Shown in pieces: positions 26,200 through 35,226 of a stretch of DNA of 64,000 nucleotides; position 1 is the first letter of the stretch, and the number at the start of each line of letters is the position of its first letter. The notes under the pieces were generated by a model, which searched no databases, was not told the origin of the DNA, and saw only the letters and a list, made by a program, of their open reading frames with translations. The position numbers were made by a program, and so were the translations under genes. Origin of the DNA: Paludibacteraceae bacterium (GTDB taxonomy: Bacteria > Bacteroidota > Bacteroidia > Bacteroidales > Paludibacteraceae); assembly GCA_024405875.1 (NCBI GenBank), contig JAKSOA010000006.1, positions 1 to 64,000 on the forward strand, given 5' to 3'.

Positions 26200-27237
26200 G
26201 TAGATGTCTCTCTTTATAGCACATTTCAGCGCTTTTGCAAATGCCTTGAAAACTCCCTCAATCTTATGATGGTCATTATCCCCCTCAGCCTTGATGTTTA
26301 AGTTCATCTTTGCGTTGTCTGACAGAGATTTAAAGAAATGCAGGAACATCTCTGTAGGGGTGTCTCCTATCATATCACGCTTGAAGTTGACATTCCATAC
26401 AAGCCACGGACGTCCGCCAAAATCCATTGATACAGAGCACAGAGAGTCATCCATAGGCAGGCAGAAACCATAACGTTCAATGCCGCGTTTGCTGCCAAGT
26501 GCCTCATATATGGCCTCCCCAAGAGCAATGGCGGTATCCTCCATAGTGTGATGCTCATCAACATTCAAATCTCCCTTTACATTTATGGTAAGGTCAATGC
26601 CTGAGTGCTTGCCAATTTGTTCAAGCATATGGTCAAAGAACCCTAAACCGGTTGATATGAATGTCTTGCCACTGCCGTCAAGATTTAGTGAAATGTTTAT
26701 GTCGGTCTCTTTAGTCTTACGGCATACTGTCGCTCTACGTTCAGAGGCGAATATGCATTCAGCAATCTTATCCCAAGTAGGAAATTCACGAGAGCCTAAA
26801 ATCATTGCCTTGCAACCAAGATTTGCGGCAAGTTGGGCGTCAGTCTCACGGTCTCCTATAACGTATGAGGCGGCAAGGTCATACTCTCCGCTCATATATT
26901 TTTTCAGCATTCCTGTTCCTGGTTTGCGTGTGGGCAGATTGTCGGCAGGACGTGATTTGTCAATAAGAATATCATCAAACACAACGCCTTCACCCTTGAA
27001 TGTCTGTAGCATCTTTGCTTGAACCCTGTCAAAATTCTCCTGCGGATATGACTCCGTTCCCAATCCATCTTGATTGGTTACTATAACAAGTTCAAAATCA
27101 GTGTTCTGACGCAGGAAATACAGATTGCGCAATACTCCTGGTATAAACTCAAGTTCATCAAGGTTATTTACTTGTTCTGTTACGGGTGGCTCAACTATAA
27201 GAGTTCCGTCACGGTCAATGAATAATACTCTCTTCAT
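26164..27237 (-). CDS. hisB: Bifunctional histidinol-phosphatase / imidazoleglycerol-phosphate dehydratase
   Basis: Histidine biosynthesis, steps 6 and 8. The N-terminal HAD phosphatase (about residues 1-165) has [16 protein letters not shown] with catalytic DxD, and the zinc-less [17 protein letters not shown] motif. The C-terminal IGPD domain (about 170-357) has the two metal-binding clusters [17 protein letters not shown] and [18 protein letters not shown] and ends in the conserved PSTKG. I start at 27237 ([10 protein letters not shown]). It is downstream of hisC on the same strand with a repeat-rich gap of about 70 bases, probably part of a his operon fragment. Confidence 0.96.
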   Translation of the reverse strand: MKRVLFIDRDGTLIVEPPVTEQVNNLDELEFIPGVLRNLYFLRQNTDFELVIVTNQDGLGTESYPQENFDRVQAKMLQTFKGEGVVFDDILIDKSRPADNLPTRKPGTGMLKKYMSGEYDLAASYVIGDRETDAQLAANLGCKAMILGSREFPTWDKIAECIFASERRATVCRKTKETDINISLNLDGSGKTFISTGLGFFDHMLEQIGKHSGIDLTINVKGDLNVDEHHTMEDTAIALGEAIYEALGSKRGIERYGFCLPMDDSLCSVSMDFGGRPWLVWNVNFKRDMIGDTPTEMFLHFFKSLSDNAKMNLNIKAEGDNDHHKIEGVFKAFAKALKCAIKRDIYNYKVPSTKGTL

Positions 27238-27264
27238 AATAATCAAATATAATTAAAGGAGAAA

Positions 27265-27330
27265 TGAGAAAGGAGAAATGAGAAATTGTTAATTATTAAT
27301 TATTAATTATTAATTATTAATTATTAATTC
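27265..27330. repeat. Low-complexity repeats between hisB and hisC
   Basis: GGAGAAATGAGAAA units (27259-27286) are followed by about six tandem TTAATTA heptamers (27290-27330). The heptamers extend into hisC and contain its stop codon (27310-27312). Confidence 0.85.
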
Positions 27331-28344
27331 TTCTATCAATCTGTCGTTCTCCTCTTTAGTGCCTATAGTTATTCTAAGGCAGTTTCCGCAAAGAGTGACT
27401 GAATGTCTGTTCCTTACAATAATGCCACGTTCAACCAAACGCTGATATGTTGCGTTGGCGTCACGAACTTTAACCAATACAAAGTTGGCGTCAGAAGGGT
27501 AAACTTTCTCAACTATAGGGAGTTTGCCTATCTCACGCATAACCCTCGGTCTCTCATCAAGGATAGCGGTCACACGGCGGTTCTTCTCATCAACAAGGTT
27601 AATTCGCTCACTTACAAAATTTTGTGTAAGAAGATTTATGTTATACGGATATTTGACTTTGTTGAACAACTCTATAATGTCAGTGGAAGCGAATGCCATT
27701 CCGCAGCGAACCGATGCAAGCCCCCACGCCTTTGAGAATGTCTGGAGTACTATGAGATTTGGCATTGCGGGTAACTCTTCCAACCACGATGGCTGTGATG
27801 AGAAATCAATGTACGCCTCATCAACCACAACAATTCCTTCAAAACCGTCAATTATCCTGCGTATTCTGTCACGTGACAGTGCGTTACCTGTGGGATTGTT
27901 CGGGGAACATAGCCAAATCACCTTAGTATTATCATCAACCGCCTTGAAAATAGCGTCAATATCAATGTCAAAATTTGAGTCAAGGTTCACACGGTGGTAC
28001 TCAACATTGTTTATGTCAGCGGAAACCCCGTACATTCCGTAAGTAGGCTCAATTGCCACCATATTGTCAACGCCCGGCTCGCAGAAAATGCGTATGATAA
28101 GGTCAATAGGCTCATCACTGCCGTTGCCAAGCATTATCTGAGAGGCTGGAACACCTTTGATTTTTGCAATCTTCTCTTTTAGAGCCCACTGACGAGGGTC
28201 TGGGTAGCGGTTATATGGTGCTCCAAACGGATTCTCGTTGGCATCAAGGTAAACGGACGCCTCTCCCTTGAACTCATCACGAGCGCAGGAGTAGGGCTTC
28301 AGAGCCCAAATATTATTACGTACTAAATCTTTTAAAGTTTTCAT
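27310..28344 (-). CDS. hisC: Histidinol-phosphate aminotransferase
   Basis: PLP enzyme of histidine biosynthesis converting imidazole-acetol phosphate to histidinol phosphate. 344 aa. Motifs: YLDANENPFG, LGNGSDEPIDLIIRIFCEPG, LCSPNNPTGNALS, VVVDEAYIDF, and TFSKAWGLASVRCGM with the PLP Lys. Its ATG overlaps the stop of the upstream lipoprotein gene (4 bases). The last residues (LIINN) are encoded by a TTAATTA repeat, so the C-terminus is probably tolerant of change. Confidence 0.95.
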   Translation of the reverse strand: MKTLKDLVRNNIWALKPYSCARDEFKGEASVYLDANENPFGAPYNRYPDPRQWALKEKIAKIKGVPASQIMLGNGSDEPIDLIIRIFCEPGVDNMVAIEPTYGMYGVSADINNVEYHRVNLDSNFDIDIDAIFKAVDDNTKVIWLCSPNNPTGNALSRDRIRRIIDGFEGIVVVDEAYIDFSSQPSWLEELPAMPNLIVLQTFSKAWGLASVRCGMAFASTDIIELFNKVKYPYNINLLTQNFVSERINLVDEKNRRVTAILDERPRVMREIGKLPIVEKVYPSDANFVLVKVRDANATYQRLVERGIIVRNRHSVTLCGNCLRITIGTKEENDRLIEELIINN

Positions 28345-28853
28345 TTCGGTCTCTTCATATCAAGTACCTTGATATAAAACCTGTTAAGTGCCGGGTTGTA
28401 TTCAGGTTTCACATTGGCGGTACTTTTTAGTTCATATTCAATAGAAAGGGTGTTACTTTCTGTTTGCGGGCACTTTTTCACTATTATTCTTGCCGGAATA
28501 ATCTGCAATGCTACTCCGTACCCTATTTTGTCAGAGAAGTAGTATTCCCCCTTACTCTTGTCTGTATTGGATAGGTCACATATCTCCTTTATCTCTTTGT
28601 CTGAGAATGTGGAATCTTTAAGGCATTCACGGTCAATGTTCACCTTCAGATATGTAATTTTATCATAAAACGGTATCAACTCCAATAACACATTTATGGT
28701 GTCATCAATATAGACCTCACCCTTATCAAAAGGTATTCCGCTATTTATGGCTATTCCACCTATGCGTACAACCGGACTTGCCACATTCCCTTCTTTACAG
28801 GCTGTGAGAATAATAGCCACGATTACTGATAATATAAAACAAAACCTCTTCAT
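28341..28853 (-). CDS. Hypothetical lipoprotein upstream of hisC
   Basis: 170 aa with a lipoprotein signal peptide (FCFILSVIVAIILTAC, Cys19). The mature part is beta-rich with no motif I recognise (VVRIGGIAINSGIPFDKGEV). Its stop codon overlaps the hisC start (ATGA), implying translational coupling, yet a link between an envelope lipoprotein and histidine synthesis is not obvious. Function unknown. Confidence 0.75.
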   Translation of the reverse strand: MKRFCFILSVIVAIILTACKEGNVASPVVRIGGIAINSGIPFDKGEVYIDDTINVLLELIPFYDKITYLKVNIDRECLKDSTFSDKEIKEICDLSNTDKSKGEYYFSDKIGYGVALQIIPARIIVKKCPQTESNTLSIEYELKSTANVKPEYNPALNRFYIKVLDMKRPK

Positions 28854-28970
28854 AAATAGCAGTTCATAAAATATTAACTAACAAAGTTAATGATTTTTTG
28901 CCATATTCTATGTATTTTTGCACACCATTATTAACTTTTCTTTTTTAACTTTTAACTTTTAACTTTCAAA

Positions 28971-29633
28971 GTGTTTCCTTCTTCAGTAAAAGCGGTGTTG
29001 TTTGATATGGACGGAGTCATATTTGACTCTATGCCTTACCACGCCCGTGCCTGGAGCGAGGCGTTCAGCAACATAGGCTTGCATTTTACTGAGTATCAGG
29101 TCTATCTGCAAGAGGGTAGTACAAGTTCAATGACTGTTAATCAGGTGTTCAGTGAACAAAAGGGCAGACTTGCCACCGAAGATGAGGTGCACGCCATCTA
29201 TGAGGATAAGTGTCGTATATTCCAACATTGCGGTCCGGCAAAGCCTATGCCATATATGAGAGAGTTGCTTGAACTGCTGAAAAATCGTGGTTACATTATA
29301 GGAATAGTCACAGGCTCAGGACAGAAGAGTCTGCTGGATACTCTAAGTCACCATTATCCCGGAATATTCTCAAAAGAGCGAATGGTTACAGCGTATGACG
29401 TCAGGCAGGGCAAGCCTTTCCCTGAACCATATTTGAAAGGGTTGCAGAAGTGTGGGGTGACCGCCGCTGAGGCTGTTGTTGTGGAAAACGCCCCGATGGG
29501 AGTGCAGGCGGCAAAGGCGGCTGGCATATACACCATAGCGGTTAATACGGGAATACTTGAGAATCAAGTTCTTGAAGACGCTGGTGCCGATGTTGTCTAT
29601 GGCAGCGTTGAGGAACTGTACAAGTCACTGTAG
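28971..29633 (+). CDS. HAD-family phosphatase, beta-phosphoglucomutase-like
   Basis: 220 aa starting at GTG. Motif I FDMDGVIFDSMPYHA (nucleophile Asp12, Asp14), motif II Thr/Ser in IVTGSGQ, motif III Lys in RQGKPFPEPY, and the VVENAPMGVQAAKAAG motif IV region are all present. This is subfamily I (helical cap), the beta-phosphoglucomutase/sugar-phosphatase group. Substrate cannot be assigned. It is convergent with dgt, 1 base apart. Confidence 0.88.
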   Translation: MFPSSVKAVLFDMDGVIFDSMPYHARAWSEAFSNIGLHFTEYQVYLQEGSTSSMTVNQVFSEQKGRLATEDEVHAIYEDKCRIFQHCGPAKPMPYMRELLELLKNRGYIIGIVTGSGQKSLLDTLSHHYPGIFSKERMVTAYDVRQGKPFPEPYLKGLQKCGVTAAEAVVVENAPMGVQAAKAAGIYTIAVNTGILENQVLEDAGADVVYGSVEELYKSL

Positions 29634-29634
29634 G

Positions 29635-30831
29635 TCAGCACTTGAGCAACTCTTCAAATGATTTTTCCGCATACGTGTCTGTCATTCCTGAAATGAAATC
29701 AACAACCGCACGCACATAAAGTTCAGAGGTGTCAAGCCTGCCGTAAATCTTCTTGTTCACCCCGTCTGTTCCATCACAGTATTTAGGCACCCATTCCGCA
29801 AACTCACGTACAAATCTCAAGTTGTCATATTTACGGCTTGCCATAAGACGCACCGTATCTGAGCTGTTGTAGTACTCCATAAACACTCTGAACAGTTCAT
29901 TTATTATAAGTTCGGAATATTTGCGGTAACTCTCAAGCCGAGGGCTCATATATATGTTCCTATAGTTGAACTCTTTTATGCGGCAGAGCAGGGCATAGAC
30001 ATCGGGGCTGAAACAGAGACCTTTTTCAGGAGTGCTGTTAGCGCAGATGTCAAGAATAAGGTTATGGATTATGGAGGGGGTGTTTATTGCCTGATGGTCT
30101 CCGAACCCCTTTGACATTTCTTGAAGTTCCGCCTTTAGGTCGGAGTCAAAATAGCCGAGCATCTCAGCGTCCTCAATGTCTCTTCCAAGATATGCTATCT
30201 TGTCAGAGAGTTTTACAACGCACCCCTCCCACGTAAATGCTTGGTACTGACCAGGTTTCTTAAACTCACTAAGGTCAATGTATTCAGTACGCGGACGCAG
30301 GCTGCTCTCATCAATCTCACCGCAATGTGATATTATGGCGTCACGCACCGCATAGGTAAGGTTAAGGTTCTGCATACGCTCCTGATGGTCCTGCAGCAGT
30401 TCTATGTCATCAACAAAGTGCAGTCCGTTTCTCTCGTGCCAGAACTTCTCACCAAGGTATTTTTCTGTAATGTCACTTAAAACTCGTTCTCCGTGATGTC
30501 CGAATGGGGCGTGCCCCATATCGTGCCCTAATGCCATAGCGTTTACGAGCCCCAGATTCAGCCCTAAGGCATCTGCTATGGTGAAGGCTACTGAGCCTAC
30601 GTGTGTCACGTGCTCCATACGGGTGCATACGTGGTCATTTCCTGCCCCGCCAAAGAATACCTGTGTCTTGTGTTTCAGACGGCGGAACCCGAAACTGTGC
30701 AGTATGCGGGTGTAGTCACGGTCAAACGGGCTGCGTATATCACCGGCAGTGTTATATATAGGCAGTTCACGGCGTATCAGACGCTCATCATCAGTGCGTG
30801 CGGCAAATTTTTCAAATGGTTTCATATTCAT
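29635..30831 (-). CDS. dgt: Deoxyguanosinetriphosphate triphosphohydrolase-like HD protein
   Basis: 398 aa HD-domain nucleotide hydrolase releasing tripolyphosphate from dNTPs. N-terminal DIRSPFDRDYTRILHSFGFR and RRLKHKTQVF are typical of the dGTPase family. HD metal ligands are in RMEHVTHVGSVA and ALGHDMGHAPFGHHGE, and the later Asp in KLSDKIAYLGRDIED. The start could be codon 1 or 3. Some dGTPases act in phage defence, but this one is among housekeeping genes with nothing to suggest that. Confidence 0.9.
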   Translation of the reverse strand: MNMKPFEKFAARTDDERLIRRELPIYNTAGDIRSPFDRDYTRILHSFGFRRLKHKTQVFFGGAGNDHVCTRMEHVTHVGSVAFTIADALGLNLGLVNAMALGHDMGHAPFGHHGERVLSDITEKYLGEKFWHERNGLHFVDDIELLQDHQERMQNLNLTYAVRDAIISHCGEIDESSLRPRTEYIDLSEFKKPGQYQAFTWEGCVVKLSDKIAYLGRDIEDAEMLGYFDSDLKAELQEMSKGFGDHQAINTPSIIHNLILDICANSTPEKGLCFSPDVYALLCRIKEFNYRNIYMSPRLESYRKYSELIINELFRVFMEYYNSSDTVRLMASRKYDNLRFVREFAEWVPKYCDGTDGVNKKIYGRLDTSELYVRAVVDFISGMTDTYAEKSFEELLKC

Positions 30832-30854
30832 AAGGCAAATTTATGAAAAAAAAG

Positions 30855-30862
30855 TAACTTTG
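30855..30862 (+). promoter_or_regulatory. Promoter -7 element of trmN6-like gene
   Basis: TAACTTTG fits TAnnTTTG; it lies 13 bases before the ATG at 30876. Confidence 0.55.
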
Positions 30863-30875
30863 TAAACTTTTAATT

Positions 30876-31595
30876 ATGCCAAACACATTCTTCAGTTTCA
30901 AGCGGTTTACGGTTAATCAGGAGCGCTGCGCTATGAAAGTCGGTACGGATGGCGTGGTTTTAGGCGCCACCGCCTGTTTTGATGGCTGCTCACGGCTTGT
31001 TGATGTTGGAACGGGAACAGGAGTTGTATCTCTGATGCTCAAACAGCGTTACCCGTCCGCTTCCATTACTGCTGTGGAGATTGACCACGATGCCGCCACA
31101 CAGGCATCGGAGAACTTTGTCGCCTCACCTTGGAGTTTTGAGACTGTTTGTGACAGTTGGCAGAACTTTGCCGCTGAGGCTTGTAGGCAGGGATTGAGGT
31201 TTGACGGTGTCTTTTGTAATCCTCCGTACTTCACCGCCTCACTTAAAGCACCCTCCGCAGAGCGTACTCTGGCACGGCATAATGACTCGCTCTCCTTTGC
31301 TGAATTATGTGAAGGTGTGGCTAAAGTGCTTGCTGAGGACGGTAGGTTCTTTGTTATTCTGCCGTCAGATGATATGGACTTTTTTGTTAGTACAGCGTCG
31401 GCTGAGGGTCTCTTTTTACAGAGTGTGCTTTATGTGCATCCCGTTGTTGATAAGCCTCATAAAAGGGTGGTGCTTGGCTTCTCAACGCAGCGTCAAGCCA
31501 TCGTGGAGGAACACCTGTATATAGAAACCGCTCAGCGTAATGTCTATACTGAGCAGTTCATATCACTTGTAAAGGATTTCTACCTGAATCTATAG
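30876..31595 (+). CDS. trmN6: tRNA1(Val) A37 N6-methyltransferase (TrmN6/YfiC-like)
   Basis: 239 aa Rossmann SAM methyltransferase. The SAM loop VDVGTGTGVVSLMLKQR and the N6-adenine catalytic motif FCNPPYF (NPPY) identify the TrmN6/YfiC group. The N-terminal FSFKRFTVNQERCAMKVGTD is also characteristic of that group. It modifies the base next to the anticodon in tRNA-Val. It is convergent with luxS. Confidence 0.9.
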   Translation: MPNTFFSFKRFTVNQERCAMKVGTDGVVLGATACFDGCSRLVDVGTGTGVVSLMLKQRYPSASITAVEIDHDAATQASENFVASPWSFETVCDSWQNFAAEACRQGLRFDGVFCNPPYFTASLKAPSAERTLARHNDSLSFAELCEGVAKVLAEDGRFFVILPSDDMDFFVSTASAEGLFLQSVLYVHPVVDKPHKRVVLGFSTQRQAIVEEHLYIETAQRNVYTEQFISLVKDFYLNL

Positions 31596-31598
31596 CGC

Positions 31599-32072
31599 CT
31601 ATGCGTGAGGATACTCACAGCAGAACTCATTTCTCAGTCTCTCAGCATAGCGTCTTGCCTCAAATTTTGCCATCGGGAGGTCGTGCAACAGATAGTTGCC
31701 GCACGTGGCTGGCGTTGTTCCGGGAACCTCACCGCTATAATCAGCGACATATTGCATCGCCTTAATCATTAATTTGCGAACCTCATCAATAGTGTGCTCC
31801 TTTTGCAGGATAACATACATTCCCGTGTGGCAGCCCATAGGACCCACATATATCACATCATCTTTTATAGAGGGCTCATTACGCATAAAAGTGGCCACAA
31901 GGTGCTCAAGCGTGTGCATTGCCGCCTGTGCTATAGCCGGCTCACGGTTGGGCTTTATCATTCGTATGTCAAACGTGGTGATAAGAATATCGCCCGCCTT
32001 GTCTGTTCTTGAAATGTAGATGCCTGGCATCAGGTTTGTGTGGTCCACTTGAAAACTTGGAATCAGTTTCAT
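31599..32072 (-). CDS. luxS: S-ribosylhomocysteine lyase (LuxS)
   Basis: 157 aa, full length. It cleaves S-ribosylhomocysteine to homocysteine and DPD, the precursor of autoinducer-2, in the activated methyl cycle. Metal ligands His53 and His57 and catalytic Glu56 lie in AAMHTLEHL. Catalytic Cys81 lies in GPMGCHTGMY, and the third metal ligand Cys124 in TPATCGNYLLHD. All residues are intact. It stands alone; no pfs is seen beside it in this window. Confidence 0.96.
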   Translation of the reverse strand: MKLIPSFQVDHTNLMPGIYISRTDKAGDILITTFDIRMIKPNREPAIAQAAMHTLEHLVATFMRNEPSIKDDVIYVGPMGCHTGMYVILQKEHTIDEVRKLMIKAMQYVADYSGEVPGTTPATCGNYLLHDLPMAKFEARRYAERLRNEFCCEYPHA

Positions 32073-32102
32073 CTTTTTTTGTTTTTTGAGGGTGCTAAGT
32101 TA

Positions 32103-33185
32103 CTAATTTTTCATAATATCAGCCACAATGGTTACTTGTGTGTCCGCTGTTACGGGGCATAGTTGTATCGCTCCCGCTGGTATGACATCGTGATTAAGGC
32201 GGAGAATCCGTAGCCAACCCTCGCTTTCAGAGTTCAGGAAGTTGTCAAAGAAATGTCGTGCCACCATACCCATTGTGTGGCGTACGTTAATCTCCACCAC
32301 AGGGTTCAGTCTGTAATCTGTCCCATCTTTATATACCATCATATCCACCCCGATGGCTCCGGTGTAGTCTGTGTACTCTTTTGATATGAACTCTGACAGC
32401 AGTTTTTGTGTGGCGTGCAGTCTCTCTACGGCTATGTGGGCTGCTATTCTACTCTCAATCACTGTGTTAGATGCAAGCAGGTTGCCTGCGTATATGCCTT
32501 TTTCTGTAGTGGTGAATAGTGAGTAACCTTCAAATGTGCATTCGCCCTCTTTTGCTCTGTGAAACTCCATAGCAAAGTCAATAACCTTGTCATAGTATGG
32601 CTCTCCCATAATGTGACCGTTCCGTTTAAGTTCCGCTTTCAGGCGGTTCCGCATACCCTCATCAAGGCTTCTCTCTCCCTTTATAATCCCGATTCCACTT
32701 CCTGAAAGCGGCAGTTTCAGCACCCATCTGCCGTTGCTCTTAATAAACCGCTCTATATCATCTGTTGTAGTAAGTGTCTCAGGCATTGTTGGAAGTTCTG
32801 TAACGCCTTTCTGACGCAAGTGCTCAAACGCGCGGCAGGTCATCTTGCGGTCTGATAGTTCTTTTATGCGAGTAATATCAACCTGTGGTTCTGTTTTAAG
32901 GCGGTAATATACCTCCGCATCTTGTCCCCAAGGCTCAAGTATATCTCCGCCGGTTATGGTTTGCCTCAGTTCTATGTTCCTTAGTCGTGGAAAACGCTCG
33001 CACATTCCGTGCCACCACTCATTGTCAGGCATCGGGGAAATTACTGAATCTCCCTCATCAGCGTACCATACAGGCAGCAAGGCACAGTCCGCCGCAAACT
33101 GTATCGCTGATTTAGGGGCTCTGTACCACGGGCTCCCCTCGCTTAACGCCAAATCGTGTTGTGGATTGAAAATGTGAGTTGTCAT
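32103..33185 (-). CDS. ATP-grasp-like protein of unknown function
   Basis: 360 aa, cytosolic. The middle shows an ATP-grasp-type nucleotide loop (WVLKLPLSGSGIGIIKGERS, Lys then Gly-rich), and near the end is NPVVEINVRHTMG, the E-x-N metal/ATP motif of the fold. The N-terminal NPQHDLALSEGSPWYRAPKS is highly characteristic of this Bacteroidales family but has no known function I can cite. An acid-amine ligase is a reasonable inference. It is upstream of luxS on the same strand with a 30-base gap; a functional link is not shown. Confidence 0.65.
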   Translation of the reverse strand: MTTHIFNPQHDLALSEGSPWYRAPKSAIQFAADCALLPVWYADEGDSVISPMPDNEWWHGMCERFPRLRNIELRQTITGGDILEPWGQDAEVYYRLKTEPQVDITRIKELSDRKMTCRAFEHLRQKGVTELPTMPETLTTTDDIERFIKSNGRWVLKLPLSGSGIGIIKGERSLDEGMRNRLKAELKRNGHIMGEPYYDKVIDFAMEFHRAKEGECTFEGYSLFTTTEKGIYAGNLLASNTVIESRIAAHIAVERLHATQKLLSEFISKEYTDYTGAIGVDMMVYKDGTDYRLNPVVEINVRHTMGMVARHFFDNFLNSESEGWLRILRLNHDVIPAGAIQLCPVTADTQVTIVADIMKN

Positions 33186-33292
33186 TGCGGTGTAAAGTTA
33201 CAAAATAAACGGTATATTTAGTTTCCACAGCGGAATTTGCTAAATTTTATAAAATGCTTTAACTTAGCGTCGCAAATGAAATCAATATTATA

Positions 33293-34585
33293 ATGGAGAC
33301 TTTAAAAAAACTGTTTGGTTTCAATCCTGAGACAATGACCGTCAAAAATGAGGTTATTGCAGGTGTGACATCTTTTTTGGCAATGGCATATATACTTGCC
33401 GTTAATCCTTCAATGTTTTCAGCCATTATGCCTGTTGAATCTGTTTTTACAGCAACTGCGCTTGCGGCAATAGTTGGAACGCTGGTTATGGCGTTCTATG
33501 CCAAAATGCCGTTCGGGCTTGCTCCTGGAATGGGATTAAACGCATTCTTTGTATTTGTTGTATGCCTTACAATGGGGCATACTTGGCAGTTTGCACTTAC
33601 GGCGGTGTTCATTGAAGGTTTGATATTCATTCTACTTACCGTTACAAATCTTAGGAACCTGATAGCAGACTCTATTCCAAGTTCACTGAAAAGAGGTTTG
33701 AGCGTTGGTTTTGGTCTGTTTATAGCATTAATTGGTTTTGAAAACGCACATATAGTTGTAAGCAATCCTTCAACTGTGGTATCGCTGGGCTCCATATCAG
33801 ACCCTAATGTAATAATATGTCTGATAGGGCTTGTGATTACAGGTACTCTTGTATCGCTGAAAATCAAGGGAGGAATGTTGATTGGAATTGTTGCAACCAC
33901 TGTTGTGGCTATACCTTTCGGGCTGGTTCATTATAACGGTGTGGTTTCAATGCCGGGCAGTCTTGAACCTATATTCTGCAAATTTGAGTGGAGTGATATA
34001 TTCTCTATTGATATGTTGATAGTTGTGTTCACATTGTTGTTTATGGATATGTTTGACACGATAGGGACTATAGTCGGGGTGATTACAAAATCAAAACAAA
34101 TTGACCCTAACTGCCCTGATTACCCGATAAAAAAGGCATTTATGGCTGATGCAGTAGCAACAGTGGCAGGTGCTATGTTTGGAACTTGCACCACCACAAC
34201 ATATATTGAGAGTGCGGCAGGCATTGCGGAGGGTGGAAGAAGCGGACTTACGGCGTTTGTAATAGCGGTATGTTTTGGTTTTGCTATGCTGTTTTCCCCT
34301 CTGTTTCTGGCAATCCCAAGTGCTGCTATCGCTCCTGCTCTGATAATTGTAGGTGCGTTTATGATAACTCCTATAAAAGATGTTGACTTGAATGATATGT
34401 CAGAGGCGTTGCCGTTTTTCCTATGCTCAATTTCCATTCCGTTTACATACTCGGTCTCCACAGGACTAGCAATAGGAATGTTATCTTACCTGTTTATTAA
34501 TCTTTGTATAGGCAAATATAAAAAACTGACAATACCTATGTATGTGTTGTCAGCCATTTTGCTTGCAGGTCTTATTTTTGCCTGA
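33293..34585 (+). CDS. NCS2/AzgA-family purine permease
   Basis: 430 aa membrane protein of about 13-14 helices, of the AzgA-like adenine/guanine/hypoxanthine:H+ symporter group. Signatures: EVIAGVTSFLAMAYILAVNP, PFGLAPGMGLNAFFVFVV, LFMDMFDTIGTIVGV and TYIESAAGIAEGGRSGLTA. It would supply nucleobases for hpt. Monocistronic. Confidence 0.92.
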   Translation: METLKKLFGFNPETMTVKNEVIAGVTSFLAMAYILAVNPSMFSAIMPVESVFTATALAAIVGTLVMAFYAKMPFGLAPGMGLNAFFVFVVCLTMGHTWQFALTAVFIEGLIFILLTVTNLRNLIADSIPSSLKRGLSVGFGLFIALIGFENAHIVVSNPSTVVSLGSISDPNVIICLIGLVITGTLVSLKIKGGMLIGIVATTVVAIPFGLVHYNGVVSMPGSLEPIFCKFEWSDIFSIDMLIVVFTLLFMDMFDTIGTIVGVITKSKQIDPNCPDYPIKKAFMADAVATVAGAMFGTCTTTTYIESAAGIAEGGRSGLTAFVIAVCFGFAMLFSPLFLAIPSAAIAPALIIVGAFMITPIKDVDLNDMSEALPFFLCSISIPFTYSVSTGLAIGMLSYLFINLCIGKYKKLTIPMYVLSAILLAGLIFA

Positions 34586-34619
34586 CAGTTGTTTCAACTT
34601 TTGATGCCCTTACACTACT

Positions 34620-34745
34620 ATGGAACAGAATAATTTGAATATTGAGATGTATGACCACTATGAGGTGGAACTCTTGCAACAGTTGATTGCACTATGTAAT
34701 GAGCGTGGATGGTTGAGTGGTAAGTTGCCGTCAAGTGTCAGTTAG
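34620..34745 (+). CDS. Short ORF, 41 aa, unknown
   Basis: ATG to TAG encoding a 41-residue acidic peptide beginning MEQNNLNIEMYDHYEVELLQ. No signal peptide and no family recognised. It lies at the edge of the 34.6-36.9 kb scar region and could be a remnant. Low confidence that it is expressed. Confidence 0.25.
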   Translation: MEQNNLNIEMYDHYEVELLQQLIALCNERGWLSGKLPSSVS

Positions 34746-34786
34746 GGTACAGTATGCAGAAACTACCATAATAAAATACAGTTAGT

Positions 34787-35146
34787 ATGAAAAACAGATT
34801 TATTAAAATCAACTCTATTGCCATAGCAATAATGGGTGTGGTGCATATAATTGCAACCTTTACTCCGCTGATAAACAAAGGTTTGGACGTGCTACCTCAA
34901 GCCAAGCAGAATGCACTTATTTATATGAGCTTAATGTGCGGTATGTTGCTGATTGTATTGGGTAGTTACGTGTTGTGGGCGGAAAACAAAATTGCAGAGT
35001 TCCCAAAACTAAAATCAACCATACAGATGGCATCTATGCTACTTCTTATAGATGGCATTCTGGCAGTGACACTTATGTTCCATAATCCATTTGCCTGGGC
35101 TCTCGGACTTCTATGTGCAGCAGAGTTTCTGCTGACGGTGAAATAA
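34787..35146 (+). CDS. Small four-helix membrane protein
   Basis: 119 aa with four predicted transmembrane segments (about residues 8-27, 43-63, 76-94, 98-116). No function recognised. Its C-terminal end (FAWALGLLCAAEFLLTV) has a diverged second copy just after fic (ALAIGLLCAVEF, 36270-36306). The gene or part of it was therefore duplicated around the fic gene. Confidence 0.7.
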   Translation: MKNRFIKINSIAIAIMGVVHIIATFTPLINKGLDVLPQAKQNALIYMSLMCGMLLIVLGSYVLWAENKIAEFPKLKSTIQMASMLLLIDGILAVTLMFHNPFAWALGLLCAAEFLLTVK

Positions 35147-35169
35147 CGTTCATAAAGGATTGCTAAATA

Positions 35170-35200
35170 TTGCATATATACTGCAAATTTGCTACATTTG
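35170..35200 (+). promoter_or_regulatory. Promoter of fic
   Basis: TTG (35170-35172), 20 bases, then TACATTTG (35193-35200). It rules out starts upstream of about 35206 and supports the ATG at 35227. Confidence 0.65.
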
Positions 35201-35226
35201 TAATTTGTATTATTGGCGATTATAAA

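Noticed and set aside
27290-27330. Possible CRISPR or attachment site
   Set aside because: Simple 7-base tandem repeat without spacers; low-complexity AT sequence.
29635-30831. dGTPase as a phage-defence gene
   Set aside because: Complete housekeeping-type HD protein among core genes with no defence neighbours; no sequence basis for a defence role.
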